DNA of 64,000 nucleotides from Rhodococcus sp. WMMA185 (GTDB taxonomy: Bacteria; Actinomycetota; Actinomycetes; Mycobacteriales; Mycobacteriaceae). Under the pieces are notes generated by a model, which had not been told where the DNA came from, searched no databases, and worked only from the letters and a program-made list of their open reading frames with translations. Location: contig NZ_CP017014.1 in the NCBI RefSeq assembly GCF_001767395.1, positions 2,674,501-2,738,500 of the forward strand, given 5' to 3'. Both the position numbers and the translations under genes were made by a program. This document shows, one piece after another, positions 9,140 through 17,789 of this stretch (the first letter of the stretch is position 1; each line of letters opens with the position of its first letter).

Positions 9140-10330
9140 TCAGGATTGGCCAGACGACCACGATGTGAGTTCGGCAATGTCCCCGTACAGCGCGGACTGA
9201 TAGGCGATCATCATCTCTTCCACACCGTCGAACTGGTCCCCCACATAGTGTGTGTTCTCAGCGGACAGCTCACGGTCGCCGGACCGCGCGATGAGATCGT
9301 CGATGCGATCGTCTAGGCTCGCGGCTTTGTTGACTGCCAGCACAGATCGCAGTTGCACCTCCGCACGCGAGAGCAAGTCACCGATCCGGGCCAGAGCTGC
9401 AACTCGTTCTACCAACTGATCCCACACAGAGTGCAGCGCGCTCTGCCGCCCCCTGATCTGCTTGAGCCCGCTCTCGGAGCTGGTGGCGCGTAACGCCTCG
9501 TCGAGTTCACCCATGATTCCGCGCAGGTCGACTGTGTCGAGGGCGATCTGAGTCAGTTCTTCGGCAAGATCGAGTTGGCTCCGCTGGACCTCGAAGTGGC
9601 CCGAGTGCCACAAGGGGGAACTGTCGATCTGATCGAAGAGCGTCCCCGCCAGGTACAACAGCGTGTCGTAGCGGTCGGTGAACTTGTCCTCGGCAACCTT
9701 GTCTGGGTCGTGGACGGCGCCGCGGCCGATGGCGTCTGCCGCCCGGCGCCCCATTGCCGCCATCGGGGTCTTCTCAGCTGCTTGGCTCAACCGTCTCGCG
9801 ACAGTACCCCGTGCGAAGTCTCCGACGCGCCCGAGAGGCGCCCCGGTAGTGGGTGCCGGCGTTCGTTGCAAGGCCTCGAACAAGGCCTCGCGTTGACCCA
9901 AGTCGAGGTGGACACCCAACCGCCGGTCCCTGCGCATCGCCCAGACACCGTTCCCGTAGTGCGCCGTCGAAGTCACCACCGCGGACCGATACGACTCCAG
10001 TTTCCTGCCCAACTCGGTCGCGCGGTGCTTGTAGTACAGCTGCCCCGGCCGGGACCGCACAGTGTCGCTTCGACGAACAGCCTGGTGGTATTCGTCAACG
10101 AGCAGGCGCAATGCTCCGAATCCCCCGATCGAAGGGATGGTCCGGCCTGCCCGACGTCGGTTGGTGAGAATCTGCCGGGTGGGGGCATCGAGGTATCCCG
10201 CGGCGATGAGTACGGCAGCCGCGTCCGACAGTAGATCGTGGGAACCGTCGATCGCGGCATGCTCGCACCAACGGCGGACCTCGACCGAGATGCGGGCGCG
10301 GCGCTCCTCGTGCTGGGCGCTCTCCGACAT
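9140..10330 (-). CDS. Hypothetical protein, 396 residues
   Basis: I do not recognise this protein. It begins MSESAQHEERRARISVEVRRW and appears largely alpha-helical, rich in Arg, Leu and Ala, with no signal peptide or membrane segment. A Tyr-rich segment (GQLYYKHRATELGRKLESYRS) lies near residue 100, and the last third has heptad-like stretches that could form coiled coils. The ATG at 10330 is preceded by a clear AGGAGG, so it is preferred over the longer frame to 10414. It is divergent from endonuclease IV and convergent with the MTB12-like gene. No function is inferred. Confidence 0.6.
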   Translation of the reverse strand: MSESAQHEERRARISVEVRRWCEHAAIDGSHDLLSDAAAVLIAAGYLDAPTRQILTNRRRAGRTIPSIGGFGALRLLVDEYHQAVRRSDTVRSRPGQLYYKHRATELGRKLESYRSAVVTSTAHYGNGVWAMRRDRRLGVHLDLGQREALFEALQRTPAPTTGAPLGRVGDFARGTVARRLSQAAEKTPMAAMGRRAADAIGRGAVHDPDKVAEDKFTDRYDTLLYLAGTLFDQIDSSPLWHSGHFEVQRSQLDLAEELTQIALDTVDLRGIMGELDEALRATSSESGLKQIRGRQSALHSVWDQLVERVAALARIGDLLSRAEVQLRSVLAVNKAASLDDRIDDLIARSGDRELSAENTHYVGDQFDGVEEMMIAYQSALYGDIAELTSWSSGQS

Positions 10331-10492
10331 CGAACCTCCTGGCAGCTCGCTGATCACTACTGTCTCAAAAATCCTTCTTCCCCGCAGCCACGCCACCGGC
10401 TCCTCCGGTGGCACGCGGGCCGGCTCACCCAGCCTTGCCCGACCGTCCTGGAAGCAGCGTGGCCTCGATCACCCCCACCTACCCTGGATGAC

Positions 10493-11266
10493 ATGCGCAT
10501 AGGAGTACACGCCCGGCAGGACGGGGATCCGATCGGATACGGCGAGCAACTCGGCGCCGACGTCGTGCAGATGTTTCTCACCGATCCGCAGAAGTGGAAC
10601 AAGCCAGAACCACATCCTCGCACCGAGGAGATCCGCAACAGCCCCATCGACGCCGTCGTGCACTCGTCATACGTGATCAACGTCGCGAGCCTCAACAACC
10701 GGCTCCGGATTCCCTCGCGCAAAGCCGTGGCCCAGCAGGCCGAGGCCGCCGCCGACATCGGCGCGTTGGGACTGGTCGTCCACGGCGGGCACGTCCGCGA
10801 AGGCGAGGATACGAACGAGGGGATCATGAACTGGCGCAAACTCTTCGAACGCCAGGCGGACCAAGGAGGATTCCCCGTCCCGATCCTCATCGAGAACACT
10901 GCCGGCGGCGACTTCGCGATGGCGCGACACTTCGACGCCCTAGACCGGTTGTGGCAGCAGGTCGGCGACTTCGGTGCTGGATTCTGCCTCGACACCTGCC
11001 ATGCCTGGGCGGGCGGAGAAGATCTGGTCGGTGTGGCCGAACGCGTCAAAGCGATCACCGGGCGCATCGACCTGGTGCACCTGAACAACTCCCGCGACGA
11101 CTTCGGCTCCGCACGCGACCGGCACGCAAATCTCGCGAGCGGGACCATCGACCCCGAACTGCTCGTGGAAGTCGCGCGGACCGCCGACGCTCCCGTGGTC
11201 CTCGAAACCCCGGAAGAGGGGCTCGCCGAAGACCTCGCCTACCTGCACGACGCCATGGGCAGATGA
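10493..11266 (+). CDS. nfo: Deoxyribonuclease IV (AP endonuclease, endonuclease IV family)
   Basis: Endonuclease IV cleaves the DNA backbone 5' of abasic sites in base excision repair, using three zinc ions in a TIM barrel. The 257-residue product starts MRIGVHARQD and shows the expected metal ligands: VVHGGHV (His), LIENTAGG (Glu), GFCLDTCHAWAGG (Asp and His), LVHLNNSRDDFGSARDRHANLASG (Asp, His) and VVLETPEEG (Glu). The length matches mycobacterial End rather than the 285-residue E. coli protein. ATG at 10493 is the first in-frame ATG before the conserved sequence. In M. tuberculosis end lies just downstream of rpoC; here it is separated from rpoBC. Confidence 0.92.
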   Translation: MRIGVHARQDGDPIGYGEQLGADVVQMFLTDPQKWNKPEPHPRTEEIRNSPIDAVVHSSYVINVASLNNRLRIPSRKAVAQQAEAAADIGALGLVVHGGHVREGEDTNEGIMNWRKLFERQADQGGFPVPILIENTAGGDFAMARHFDALDRLWQQVGDFGAGFCLDTCHAWAGGEDLVGVAERVKAITGRIDLVHLNNSRDDFGSARDRHANLASGTIDPELLVEVARTADAPVVLETPEEGLAEDLAYLHDAMGR

Positions 11267-11336
11267 CAACTCGATCGGAAGCTCCGCCCATTGCAAACAC
11301 GAAAGTGAGCTGATCTGCCTCGTGAGGAGCGGACTC

Positions 11337-12119
11337 GTGCAACGCACGCTTCCAGCGGCAGCGATCGCCGTCCTCGTCGCGCTGGCCGCCTGCAGCAACC
11401 CCGATTCGGGTCCTGGCATCGACCAGGTACGCGCGTCGGGAGTGCTGCGAGTCGGCACCGAGGGTACGTACACGCCGTTCAGCTACCAGGGCGCCGATGG
11501 TCAACTGACCGGGTACGACGTGGACGTCGCCCGTGCAATCGGCGACAAACTCGGCGTCTCCGTCGAGTTCACCCAGAGCCCCTGGGACTCGCTCTTCGCC
11601 GGACTCGAAGCCGGACGATACGACCTCGTGGCCAACCAGGTGGCAGTCAGCGCCGAACGCGCCCAGCGGTATGACCTGTCGATACCGTACACATTCTCCG
11701 AGGGAGTCATCATCACCCGCGCGGACGACACCTCGATCACGTCGGTTGCAGGTCTCGACGGCAAGACCGCGGCACAGGCGGCGACGTGCAATTGGGCGCA
11801 GGTCGCGAGAGATGCGGGTGCCAACGTCGAAATCGTCTCAGGTTTCGTGCAGGCCATCATGCTGCTCAAAGACGGCCGCGTAGACGCCCACGTCAACGAC
11901 AACCTCGTGATCGACGAATACGAGAATCGGACCGGAGACACAGGCCTGAGAATGGCTGCTTACACCGGTGACACCAGCGAGCAGGCCTTCGCCGCCCGCA
12001 AGGACAGCGGGTTGATTCCCGACGCCGACCGGGCGCTCGAAGAGCTGCGGGCCGACGGAACACTCGCCCAGATTTCGGAGAAATACTTCGGCACCGACGT
12101 CTCGTCGCCGACCAACTGA
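11337..12119 (+). CDS. Polar amino acid ABC transporter substrate-binding lipoprotein, copy 1
   Basis: A 260-residue periplasmic-binding-protein family 3 lipoprotein. The signal peptide ends in lipobox ALAAC, then GVLRVGTEGTYTPFSYQG and GYDVDVARAIGDKLGV, the hallmark N-lobe of amino acid binding proteins, and WDSLFAGLEAGRYDLVANQ. GTG at 11337 is preferred because GAGGAG lies 7 bases upstream and it mirrors the start of copy 2. It is the first gene of a four-gene importer locus. Its paralogue begins 118 bases downstream; outer parts are nearly identical in DNA while the middle differs. It has Cys in the TCNWAQ segment where copy 2 has Ser. Substrate unknown. Confidence 0.88.
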   Translation: MQRTLPAAAIAVLVALAACSNPDSGPGIDQVRASGVLRVGTEGTYTPFSYQGADGQLTGYDVDVARAIGDKLGVSVEFTQSPWDSLFAGLEAGRYDLVANQVAVSAERAQRYDLSIPYTFSEGVIITRADDTSITSVAGLDGKTAAQAATCNWAQVARDAGANVEIVSGFVQAIMLLKDGRVDAHVNDNLVIDEYENRTGDTGLRMAAYTGDTSEQAFAARKDSGLIPDADRALEELRADGTLAQISEKYFGTDVSSPTN

Positions 12120-12137
12120 GTCGGTACACGAGTGCGA

Positions 12138-12163
12138 GCCGCATCGAGAGATCGATTTGCGGC
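12138..12163 (+). other. Imperfect hairpin between the two binding-protein genes
   Basis: GCCGC at 12138-12142 pairs with GCGGC at 12159-12163, with an inner TCGA/TCGA pair and a small bulge. It lies 18 bases after the copy 1 stop and has no following T-run, so it may be an mRNA-stabilising stem or partial attenuator rather than a full terminator. Assignment is tentative. Confidence 0.35.
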
Positions 12164-12237
12164 GCGGCCTCTCTGTCTCCGACCACTACATTGGTCGAGT
12201 ACGGTGGGCTCGTCTGGCTAAACGAGGAGGAAACACC

Positions 12238-13032
12238 GTGCGACGCACACTACCGGCTGCAACGATCGCTGTCTTGACCGCGTTGTCGCTGGCAGCGTGT
12301 GGCAGCTCCGACTCGGGTCCGGTCATCGACCAGGTACGCGCCTCGGGCGTCCTGAAGGTCGGGACCGAAGGTACGTACACGCCGTTCAGCTACCAGGGCG
12401 CCGATGGTCAACTGACCGGATACGACGTGGACGTCGCCCGTGCAGTCGGCGACAAGCTCGGCGTCTCCGTCGAGTTCACCCAGAGCCCCTGGGACTCCCT
12501 CTTCGCCGGACTCGAAGCCGGCCGGTACGACCTCGTGGCCAACCAGGTGACTGTCAACGACGAACGTGCCGAGAGATACGACATGTCGACGCCGTACACA
12601 GTTTCCGAGGGGGTCATCGTCACCCGAGCCGACGACACCTCGATCACGTCCCTTTCCGATCTCGCCGGCAAGACCACAGCGCAGTCGGCGACGAGTAACT
12701 GGGCGCAAGTCGCCCGAGACGCGGGCGCCAACGTCGAATCCGTGGAGGGTTTCGTGCAGGCCATCACGCTGCTGAAGGATGGCCGCGTGGACGCCACCGT
12801 CAACGACAACCTGGCCGTGGGCGAGTACGAGAAGCAGACCGGAGACTCAGGTGTGAGGGTCGTCGCCGACACCGGCGACACCAGCGAGCAGGCCTTCGCC
12901 GCCCGCAAGGACAGCGGGTTGATTCCCGACGTCGACCGGGCGCTCGAAGAACTGCGGGCCGACGGAACACTCGCCCAGATTTCGGAGAAGTACTTCGGTA
13001 CCGACGTCTCGTCGCCGAGTTCAGGTAGCTGA
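12238..13032 (+). CDS. Polar amino acid ABC transporter substrate-binding lipoprotein, copy 2
   Basis: A 264-residue paralogue of the preceding gene, with lipobox SLAAC and the same binding-protein landmarks (GTEGTYTPFSYQG, GYDVDVARAVGDKLGV, ISEKYFGTDVSSPSS). The GTG at 12238 follows a strong GAGGAGG at 8-9 bases. The stop is 12 bases before the permease start, so this copy is in the operon with the permease and ATPase. The first and last thirds are almost identical in DNA to copy 1 while the central ligand-facing part is more divergent, suggesting duplication followed by gene conversion or divergent selection. Ligand is probably a polar or charged amino acid. Confidence 0.9.
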   Translation: MRRTLPAATIAVLTALSLAACGSSDSGPVIDQVRASGVLKVGTEGTYTPFSYQGADGQLTGYDVDVARAVGDKLGVSVEFTQSPWDSLFAGLEAGRYDLVANQVTVNDERAERYDMSTPYTVSEGVIVTRADDTSITSLSDLAGKTTAQSATSNWAQVARDAGANVESVEGFVQAITLLKDGRVDATVNDNLAVGEYEKQTGDSGVRVVADTGDTSEQAFAARKDSGLIPDVDRALEELRADGTLAQISEKYFGTDVSSPSSGS

Positions 13033-13044
13033 GCCGGTTCGCGC

Positions 13045-13713
13045 GTGAACGACGCAACTGTCCAGTTGATCCTGGACAACCTGTGGCCGATGCTGAAGGC
13101 CACCGTCACGATGACGATCCCGCTGACGATCATCAGCTTCGTGCTCGGACTCGTCATCGCGTTACTGGTCGCGCTGGCGCGCATTTCGTCGATCCGACCG
13201 TTGTCGATCCTTGCGCGCTTCTACATCTCGATCATCCGGGGCACCCCTCTGCTGGTGCAGCTGTTCATCGTGTTCTACGCGCTACCGCAGTTCGGTGTGA
13301 TTATCGATCCCTTCCCCGCGGCGGTGGTCGCCTTCAGCCTCAACGTAGGCGGCTACGCGGCCGAAGTGATCCGGTCGGCGATTCTTTCGATTCCCAAGGG
13401 CCAGTGGGAGGCGGCACAGACCATCGGCATGGGCTATGCCACCACACTGCAGCGGATCGTGTTGCCGCAGGCGGCGCGGGTTGCCGTACCCCCGCTGTCC
13501 AACACATTGATCTCGCTGTTGAAGGACACCTCGCTGGCGTCGACGATCCTGGTCACCGAGTTGCTTCGCGTCGCCCAACTCGCCGCAGCACCGACGTTCG
13601 ACTTCTTCGCCCTATACGGCGTCGCCGCGCTGTATTACTGGGTGATCTGCATCTTCTTGTCGGCTGTCCAAGGTCGGCTCGAGGCCCGACTCGACAGGTA
13701 TGTGGCAAGATGA
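13045..13713 (+). CDS. Amino acid ABC transporter permease
   Basis: A 222-residue inner-membrane permease of the HisMQ/GlnP family. It has about five hydrophobic segments and the family signature IIRGTPLLVQLFIVFYALP near residue 70 and the EAA loop GQWEAAQTIGMGYATTLQRI near 130, which contacts the ATPase. GTG at 13045 is 12 bases after the binding-protein stop. Only one permease gene is present, so it probably works as a homodimer. Its stop overlaps the ATPase start (ATGA at 13710-13713). Confidence 0.92.
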   Translation: MNDATVQLILDNLWPMLKATVTMTIPLTIISFVLGLVIALLVALARISSIRPLSILARFYISIIRGTPLLVQLFIVFYALPQFGVIIDPFPAAVVAFSLNVGGYAAEVIRSAILSIPKGQWEAAQTIGMGYATTLQRIVLPQAARVAVPPLSNTLISLLKDTSLASTILVTELLRVAQLAAAPTFDFFALYGVAALYYWVICIFLSAVQGRLEARLDRYVAR

Positions 13714-14471
13714 CCGACACTCCTCCCCTGCTCCAGGTCTCCAGCGTCGAAAAGTCTTTCGGCGACCATCGCGTCCTGCAGGGCATCAGCTTCGACGTCG
13801 CGCAGGGAACAGTCCTCGCCATCATCGGGCCTTCCGGGTCCGGCAAGACCACGCTGCTTCGGACATTGAATGCGCTCGACAGGGCGGACAGCGGCGTGAT
13901 CTCGATCGGCGACGAATCGGTTGACTTCGGTGCCGATGTCGGCAGGGCGGCGCTCGCACGATTCCGCGCGCAGAGCGGCATGGTCTTCCAGTCTCACAAC
14001 CTGTTTCCGCACAAGACGGCGATCCAGAACGTCATGGAAGGGCCGGTCGTGGTCCAGAAGCGGCCCAAGGACGAGGCTCGCACGGACGCGATGGAATTGC
14101 TGACCCACGTCGGCCTCGCGCCGAAGGCGGACCAGTATCCGTACCAACTGTCCGGCGGTCAGCAACAAAGAGTCGGGATCGCGCGAGCCCTCGCACTGAG
14201 ACCGAAACTGATGTTGTTCGACGAGCCCACGTCCGCACTCGATCCTGAACTGGTCGGTGAGGTGCTACGCGTAATCAGAGATCTCGCGAACGAGGGCTGG
14301 ACGATGGTGATCGTCACCCACGAAATTCGGTTCGCACAGCAGGTGGCCGATCAGGTGCTGTTCATGGACCACGGTGTCGTGCTCGAACGAGGCGTACCGA
14401 AAGACGTCCTGACAAATCCGACCGAACCCCGCCTGCGGCAGTTCCTGCACCGCATTCTCGACCCGCTTTGA
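13710..14471 (+). CDS. Amino acid ABC transporter ATP-binding protein
   Basis: A 253-residue ATPase of the GlnQ/HisP family that powers the importer. Walker A GPSGSGKTT is at residues 40-48, the Q-loop is in GMVFQSHNLFPH, the signature LSGGQQQRVGIARAL near 147-161, Walker B LMLFDEPTSALDP near 167-179 and the H-loop in VIVTHE. ATG at 13710 overlaps the permease stop. The long upstream open frame to 13083 is the antiphase of the permease and is discarded. Last gene of the importer operon. Confidence 0.95.
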   Translation: MTDTPPLLQVSSVEKSFGDHRVLQGISFDVAQGTVLAIIGPSGSGKTTLLRTLNALDRADSGVISIGDESVDFGADVGRAALARFRAQSGMVFQSHNLFPHKTAIQNVMEGPVVVQKRPKDEARTDAMELLTHVGLAPKADQYPYQLSGGQQQRVGIARALALRPKLMLFDEPTSALDPELVGEVLRVIRDLANEGWTMVIVTHEIRFAQQVADQVLFMDHGVVLERGVPKDVLTNPTEPRLRQFLHRILDPL

Positions 14472-14491
14472 CGGCCGCCTGCGCCCGACGG

Positions 14492-14514
14492 CTCCCCTCT
14501 CCTCGTCAGGGGAG
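14492..14514. terminator. Possible terminator hairpin between converging genes
   Basis: CTCCCCT (14492-14498) pairs with AGGGGAG (14508-14514) around a 9-base loop, followed on the plus strand by GTACTTTT. It overlaps the stop codon of the GNAT gene. The stem is short, so strength is uncertain. Confidence 0.4.
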
Positions 14515-15000
14515 GTACTTTTCCATCAACAAGACGCTCGGCCAGTCCACCTCGAAGTCGCGGCGGCCCACTCTGAAGAACCCTTGCTGCTCGTAGTAGT
14601 CGCGCAGTCGCACATTCGTCTCCACGCACTCGAGCCGGACGACGGACACGTTCTCCGCACGGGCCTGATCGTCAACTACCCGAAGCAACAGCGCACCGAG
14701 TCCGGCACTGGCGTGCTTCCGATCGGTCATTACGCGGGCGACGTAAGTGGCCGGGATGCCGTCGTCGATCCAGACCTCCGGATCGGATCGCAGCACCCGC
14801 AGCGCACCGACGACGATTCCGGCGAACAACGCGACCTGCCATTGTCCGAGTTCGATCTGCTCACGCACGTCTGCGAGAGAAACGTCGCCGCGGGCCGGTA
14901 GATCAAGCTCTTTTTCTCGGATCCAATCTTCTGCATCCCAGTGCATCTGAACGATGTCTTCGGCCTGATCCAGCACCGCGCGTTCCACCGTGACCGCCAT
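14506..15000 (-). CDS. GNAT family N-acetyltransferase
   Basis: A 164-residue predicted acetyltransferase. The central part has VARVMTDRKHASAGLGALLLRVV, matching the acetyl-CoA pyrophosphate-binding motif A of GNAT proteins (R/Q-x-x-G-x-G/A, here with ASAGLGALL), then LECVETNVRLRDYYEQQGF, motif B, with the usual Tyr near a potential catalytic position. The substrate cannot be inferred. It converges on the amino acid importer operon, with only 34 bases between the two stops. Confidence 0.82.
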   Translation of the reverse strand: MAVTVERAVLDQAEDIVQMHWDAEDWIREKELDLPARGDVSLADVREQIELGQWQVALFAGIVVGALRVLRSDPEVWIDDGIPATYVARVMTDRKHASAGLGALLLRVVDDQARAENVSVVRLECVETNVRLRDYYEQQGFFRVGRRDFEVDWPSVLLMEKYLP

Positions 15001-15135
15001 GCAGCCACATTAGCCAAAGTAACCATCCATCCACCAAAACGAACGCCAACCGTCGTTCCGCCAACACAAGTGGTATGACCGGCCTTACAATTTACAGACT
15101 GGGTGGTCTCCTCGACACGTTTCGTGGTGGTAGCG

Positions 15136-16383
15136 ATGAGGCTGTTTCGTTCGGTAGTCCTGCTGACGGTCTCCACCTGTGCCGCCGCGCTCGTGTCCGT
15201 GTATCCCCTGCACAGTTTCGCCAGGCCACTTGGACCAGGGTCCATATCGCCGACCCCCATCCAGGACGATGACTTTTTCTTGTGGCCACCGAACGTGGAG
15301 GAGTACGAGCCGGGCGAAATCATCCGCTCGAGGGAGGTTGCCCTCCGCTCGTTCCCGAACACGCTGGTAGATAACCGGGCCTTCCAGATCATGGTGCGTT
15401 CGAACGATTCGAAGGACCGGCCGGTCCCGGTGACCGCGACGCTACTGGTCCCCACCGCTTCGTGGACTGCGCCCGGGCCCCGACCCGTGATCGCCTACAA
15501 CATGCCCATCGATTCTCTGGGCGCGCACTGCACACCCTCGTACCGAATGCTGCACGACTGGCAGAACCTCGATATCGACATCCCGCCCGTTCTGTCCTTG
15601 TTCCTCTCGAAGAACTACGCGGTTCTCGTTACCGACCACCAAGGGCCGAGAATGGCATACAGCGCCGGACGCATGGCCGGGCACGCCGTGCTCGACAGCA
15701 TTCGCGGCATGAAAAGGCTGACCGAACTCGGTTTGTCAGATAGCCCCGTCGTCGCCACCGGCTACAGCGGAGGTGCGATCGCCACCGGATGGGCGGCGCA
15801 ACTACAACCGTCGTATGCCCCCGACGCCGAACTGGTCGGGGTCGCCGCCGGCGGGACTCCCGCCGATTTCGGGCTGCTGCGCAAGACATTGAACGGTCAG
15901 ATCGGTTCGGGCCTGTATCTGGCCGCAGTTCTCGGACTTGCCCGTGAGTATCCCGAAATGCTGGTGCTGACGAATCCGCTGGGCGTTCTCCTGGCGACGT
16001 CGATGCTCAAGGACCAGTGCAGCCTCACCATTGCACCGGCCGGCATCGCTTCGCTACCTGCCGAAGTCATAGCGGCCACGCCCGACCCGTTCAACTCTCC
16101 GACGGCCCGAGCGGTGGTCGCCGAGAACAGGATGGGCGCGCTCGTCCCGAGTGCTCCGGTGCTGCTCTACCACGGGTCCTCGAGGGTGTTCCTCGGTGAC
16201 GAGTGGATTCCGGAAGAAGGAGTGATCGCCCTGCAGCAAGAGTGGTGTCGCGGTGGGGCCGACGTCACCTATTCCCCGCAGTTCGGCGAACACATCACCG
16301 CAGCGGTGCTCGCGCTACCCGAGGTCGTGCATTGGATGGACGAACGACTAGCGGGCGTTGCCGTGGCTCCGGGCTGTCACTGA
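15136..16383 (+). CDS. Secretory lipase (LIP family), copy 1
   Basis: A 415-residue exported lipase/esterase of the secretory lipase family (PF03583-like). It begins MRLFRSVVLLTVSTCAAALVS, a Sec signal peptide. The nucleophile elbow GYSGG places Ser211; LLYHGSSRVF and FGEHITA near the C-terminus hold the probable Asp/His part of the triad (His in GEH). Four or more Cys residues could form disulfides, as expected for an exported enzyme. ATG at 15136 is chosen because it gives the signal peptide. A paralogue follows 135 bases downstream. Substrates are probably acylglycerols or other esters. Confidence 0.85.
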   Translation: MRLFRSVVLLTVSTCAAALVSVYPLHSFARPLGPGSISPTPIQDDDFFLWPPNVEEYEPGEIIRSREVALRSFPNTLVDNRAFQIMVRSNDSKDRPVPVTATLLVPTASWTAPGPRPVIAYNMPIDSLGAHCTPSYRMLHDWQNLDIDIPPVLSLFLSKNYAVLVTDHQGPRMAYSAGRMAGHAVLDSIRGMKRLTELGLSDSPVVATGYSGGAIATGWAAQLQPSYAPDAELVGVAAGGTPADFGLLRKTLNGQIGSGLYLAAVLGLAREYPEMLVLTNPLGVLLATSMLKDQCSLTIAPAGIASLPAEVIAATPDPFNSPTARAVVAENRMGALVPSAPVLLYHGSSRVFLGDEWIPEEGVIALQQEWCRGGADVTYSPQFGEHITAAVLALPEVVHWMDERLAGVAVAPGCH

Positions 16384-16518
16384 CACCGCAGCGCAGTCGC
16401 AGCAGCCGTCCGTCGACGAGAACGCCGTCCGTGCTTGTGTCTGCGGAGTGGAGTACAACCGAGAACGAAGTTTGCGGAGGGAGGCGATTGCCTCGGTACG
16501 TTGAATCGGTGGTGCTCG

Positions 16519-17760
16519 ATGAAGCTGCTTCATGCAGTAGGCCTGCTACTGATCTCTACATTCGCCGCACTCGTGTCCGCACCCCCGCCTCCTTCCGGCG
16601 CCCAGCCACTCGGACCCGATTCCATCTTGCCGTCCCCCATCCAGAACGACGACTTCTTTTCGTGGCCACCGAATGTCGGACAGTACGAGGCCGGCGAGAT
16701 CATTCGCTCGCGCGAAGTCACAACCCTCGGGTTCCCTGCCACATCAACAGCACACCAGGCATACCAGGTCATGGTGCGTTCCAACGATTCGAAGGACCGG
16801 CCGGTCCCGGTGACCGCGACGCTACTGGTCCCGGCCGAAGCGTGGACGGGCCCCGGCCCTCGCCCGGTCGTCGTCTACAACATGCCCATCGATTCCCTGG
16901 GCGCGAAATGCACCCCCTCGTACAAAATGGTGCACGGCTCGAATGCCCCCGACCTCGATCCGCCCGTGCCGGCGTTGCTCCTGGCGAAGAACTACGCGGT
17001 ACTCGTCCCCGACCACGAGGGGCCGAGGATGGCATACAGCGCGGGTCGCATGGCCGGGCACGCCGTACTCGACAGCATTCGCGGTATGAAGCACCTGACC
17101 GGACTCGGCCTGTCGAAGAGTCCCGTCGTCATCGCCGGCTACAGCGGAGGTGCGATCGCCACCGGATGGGCAGCGCAATTGCAACCGTCATACGCTCCCG
17201 ACGTCGAACTGGCCGGGGCTGCCGCCGGCGGGACTCCCGCCGATTTCGGGCCGCTGAGAAAAACGATGGACGGTCAGCTCGGTTCGGGTCTGTATCTCTC
17301 TGCCGTGCTCGGGCTCACCCGCGAGTATCCCGAAATGCTGGAGTTGGCAAACCCGTTGGGTGTTCTCCTCGCGGCGTCACCACTCAAAGACCAGTGCGTG
17401 ACGACACTCGAACTGGGCGGTGTGTCCATGCTCCCCGTCGAAACGCTCGCGACGGTGCCCGACCCGTTCGACACCCCGACGGGCAGAATGATCGTCGCAG
17501 AGAACAAGCTGGGCGCATCCGCCCCGACGACGCCGGTACTCCTCTATCACGGGTCGTCTCGGGTGTTTCTGGGTGATGAGTTCATACCCGAAGAAGAGGC
17601 GATCTCCCTGCAGCAGGAATGGTGTCGCGCAGGAGGCAACATCACCTACTCCCCGCAGATCGGCGAGCACGTCACCGCAGCATGGTTCGCATTGCCGGAG
17701 TTGATGCACTGGATCGACGAACGGCTCGCGGGAGTTCCCGTGGCCCCAGGATGCCGCTGA
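16519..17760 (+). CDS. Secretory lipase (LIP family), copy 2
   Basis: A 413-residue paralogue of the gene before it, with signal peptide MKLLHAVGLLLISTFAALVSA, nucleophile Ser209 in GYSGG, and the same C-terminal GEHVTA histidine. Some DNA blocks are almost identical to copy 1 (for example 15388-15450 and 16768-16830), while other parts have diverged, so the tandem pair arose by duplication. ATG at 16519 gives the signal peptide; upstream in-frame codons to 16435 add a non-signal sequence. Converges with the patatin gene. Confidence 0.85.
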   Translation: MKLLHAVGLLLISTFAALVSAPPPPSGAQPLGPDSILPSPIQNDDFFSWPPNVGQYEAGEIIRSREVTTLGFPATSTAHQAYQVMVRSNDSKDRPVPVTATLLVPAEAWTGPGPRPVVVYNMPIDSLGAKCTPSYKMVHGSNAPDLDPPVPALLLAKNYAVLVPDHEGPRMAYSAGRMAGHAVLDSIRGMKHLTGLGLSKSPVVIAGYSGGAIATGWAAQLQPSYAPDVELAGAAAGGTPADFGPLRKTMDGQLGSGLYLSAVLGLTREYPEMLELANPLGVLLAASPLKDQCVTTLELGGVSMLPVETLATVPDPFDTPTGRMIVAENKLGASAPTTPVLLYHGSSRVFLGDEFIPEEEAISLQQEWCRAGGNITYSPQIGEHVTAAWFALPELMHWIDERLAGVPVAPGCR

Positions 17761-17789
17761 TCTCTTCCTGTGTTCGGAGGATGGCAGGG

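Noticed and set aside
16203-17576. 457-codon frame overlapping both lipases
   Set aside because: Arg/Pro-rich shadow frame in a different phase from two clear lipase genes.
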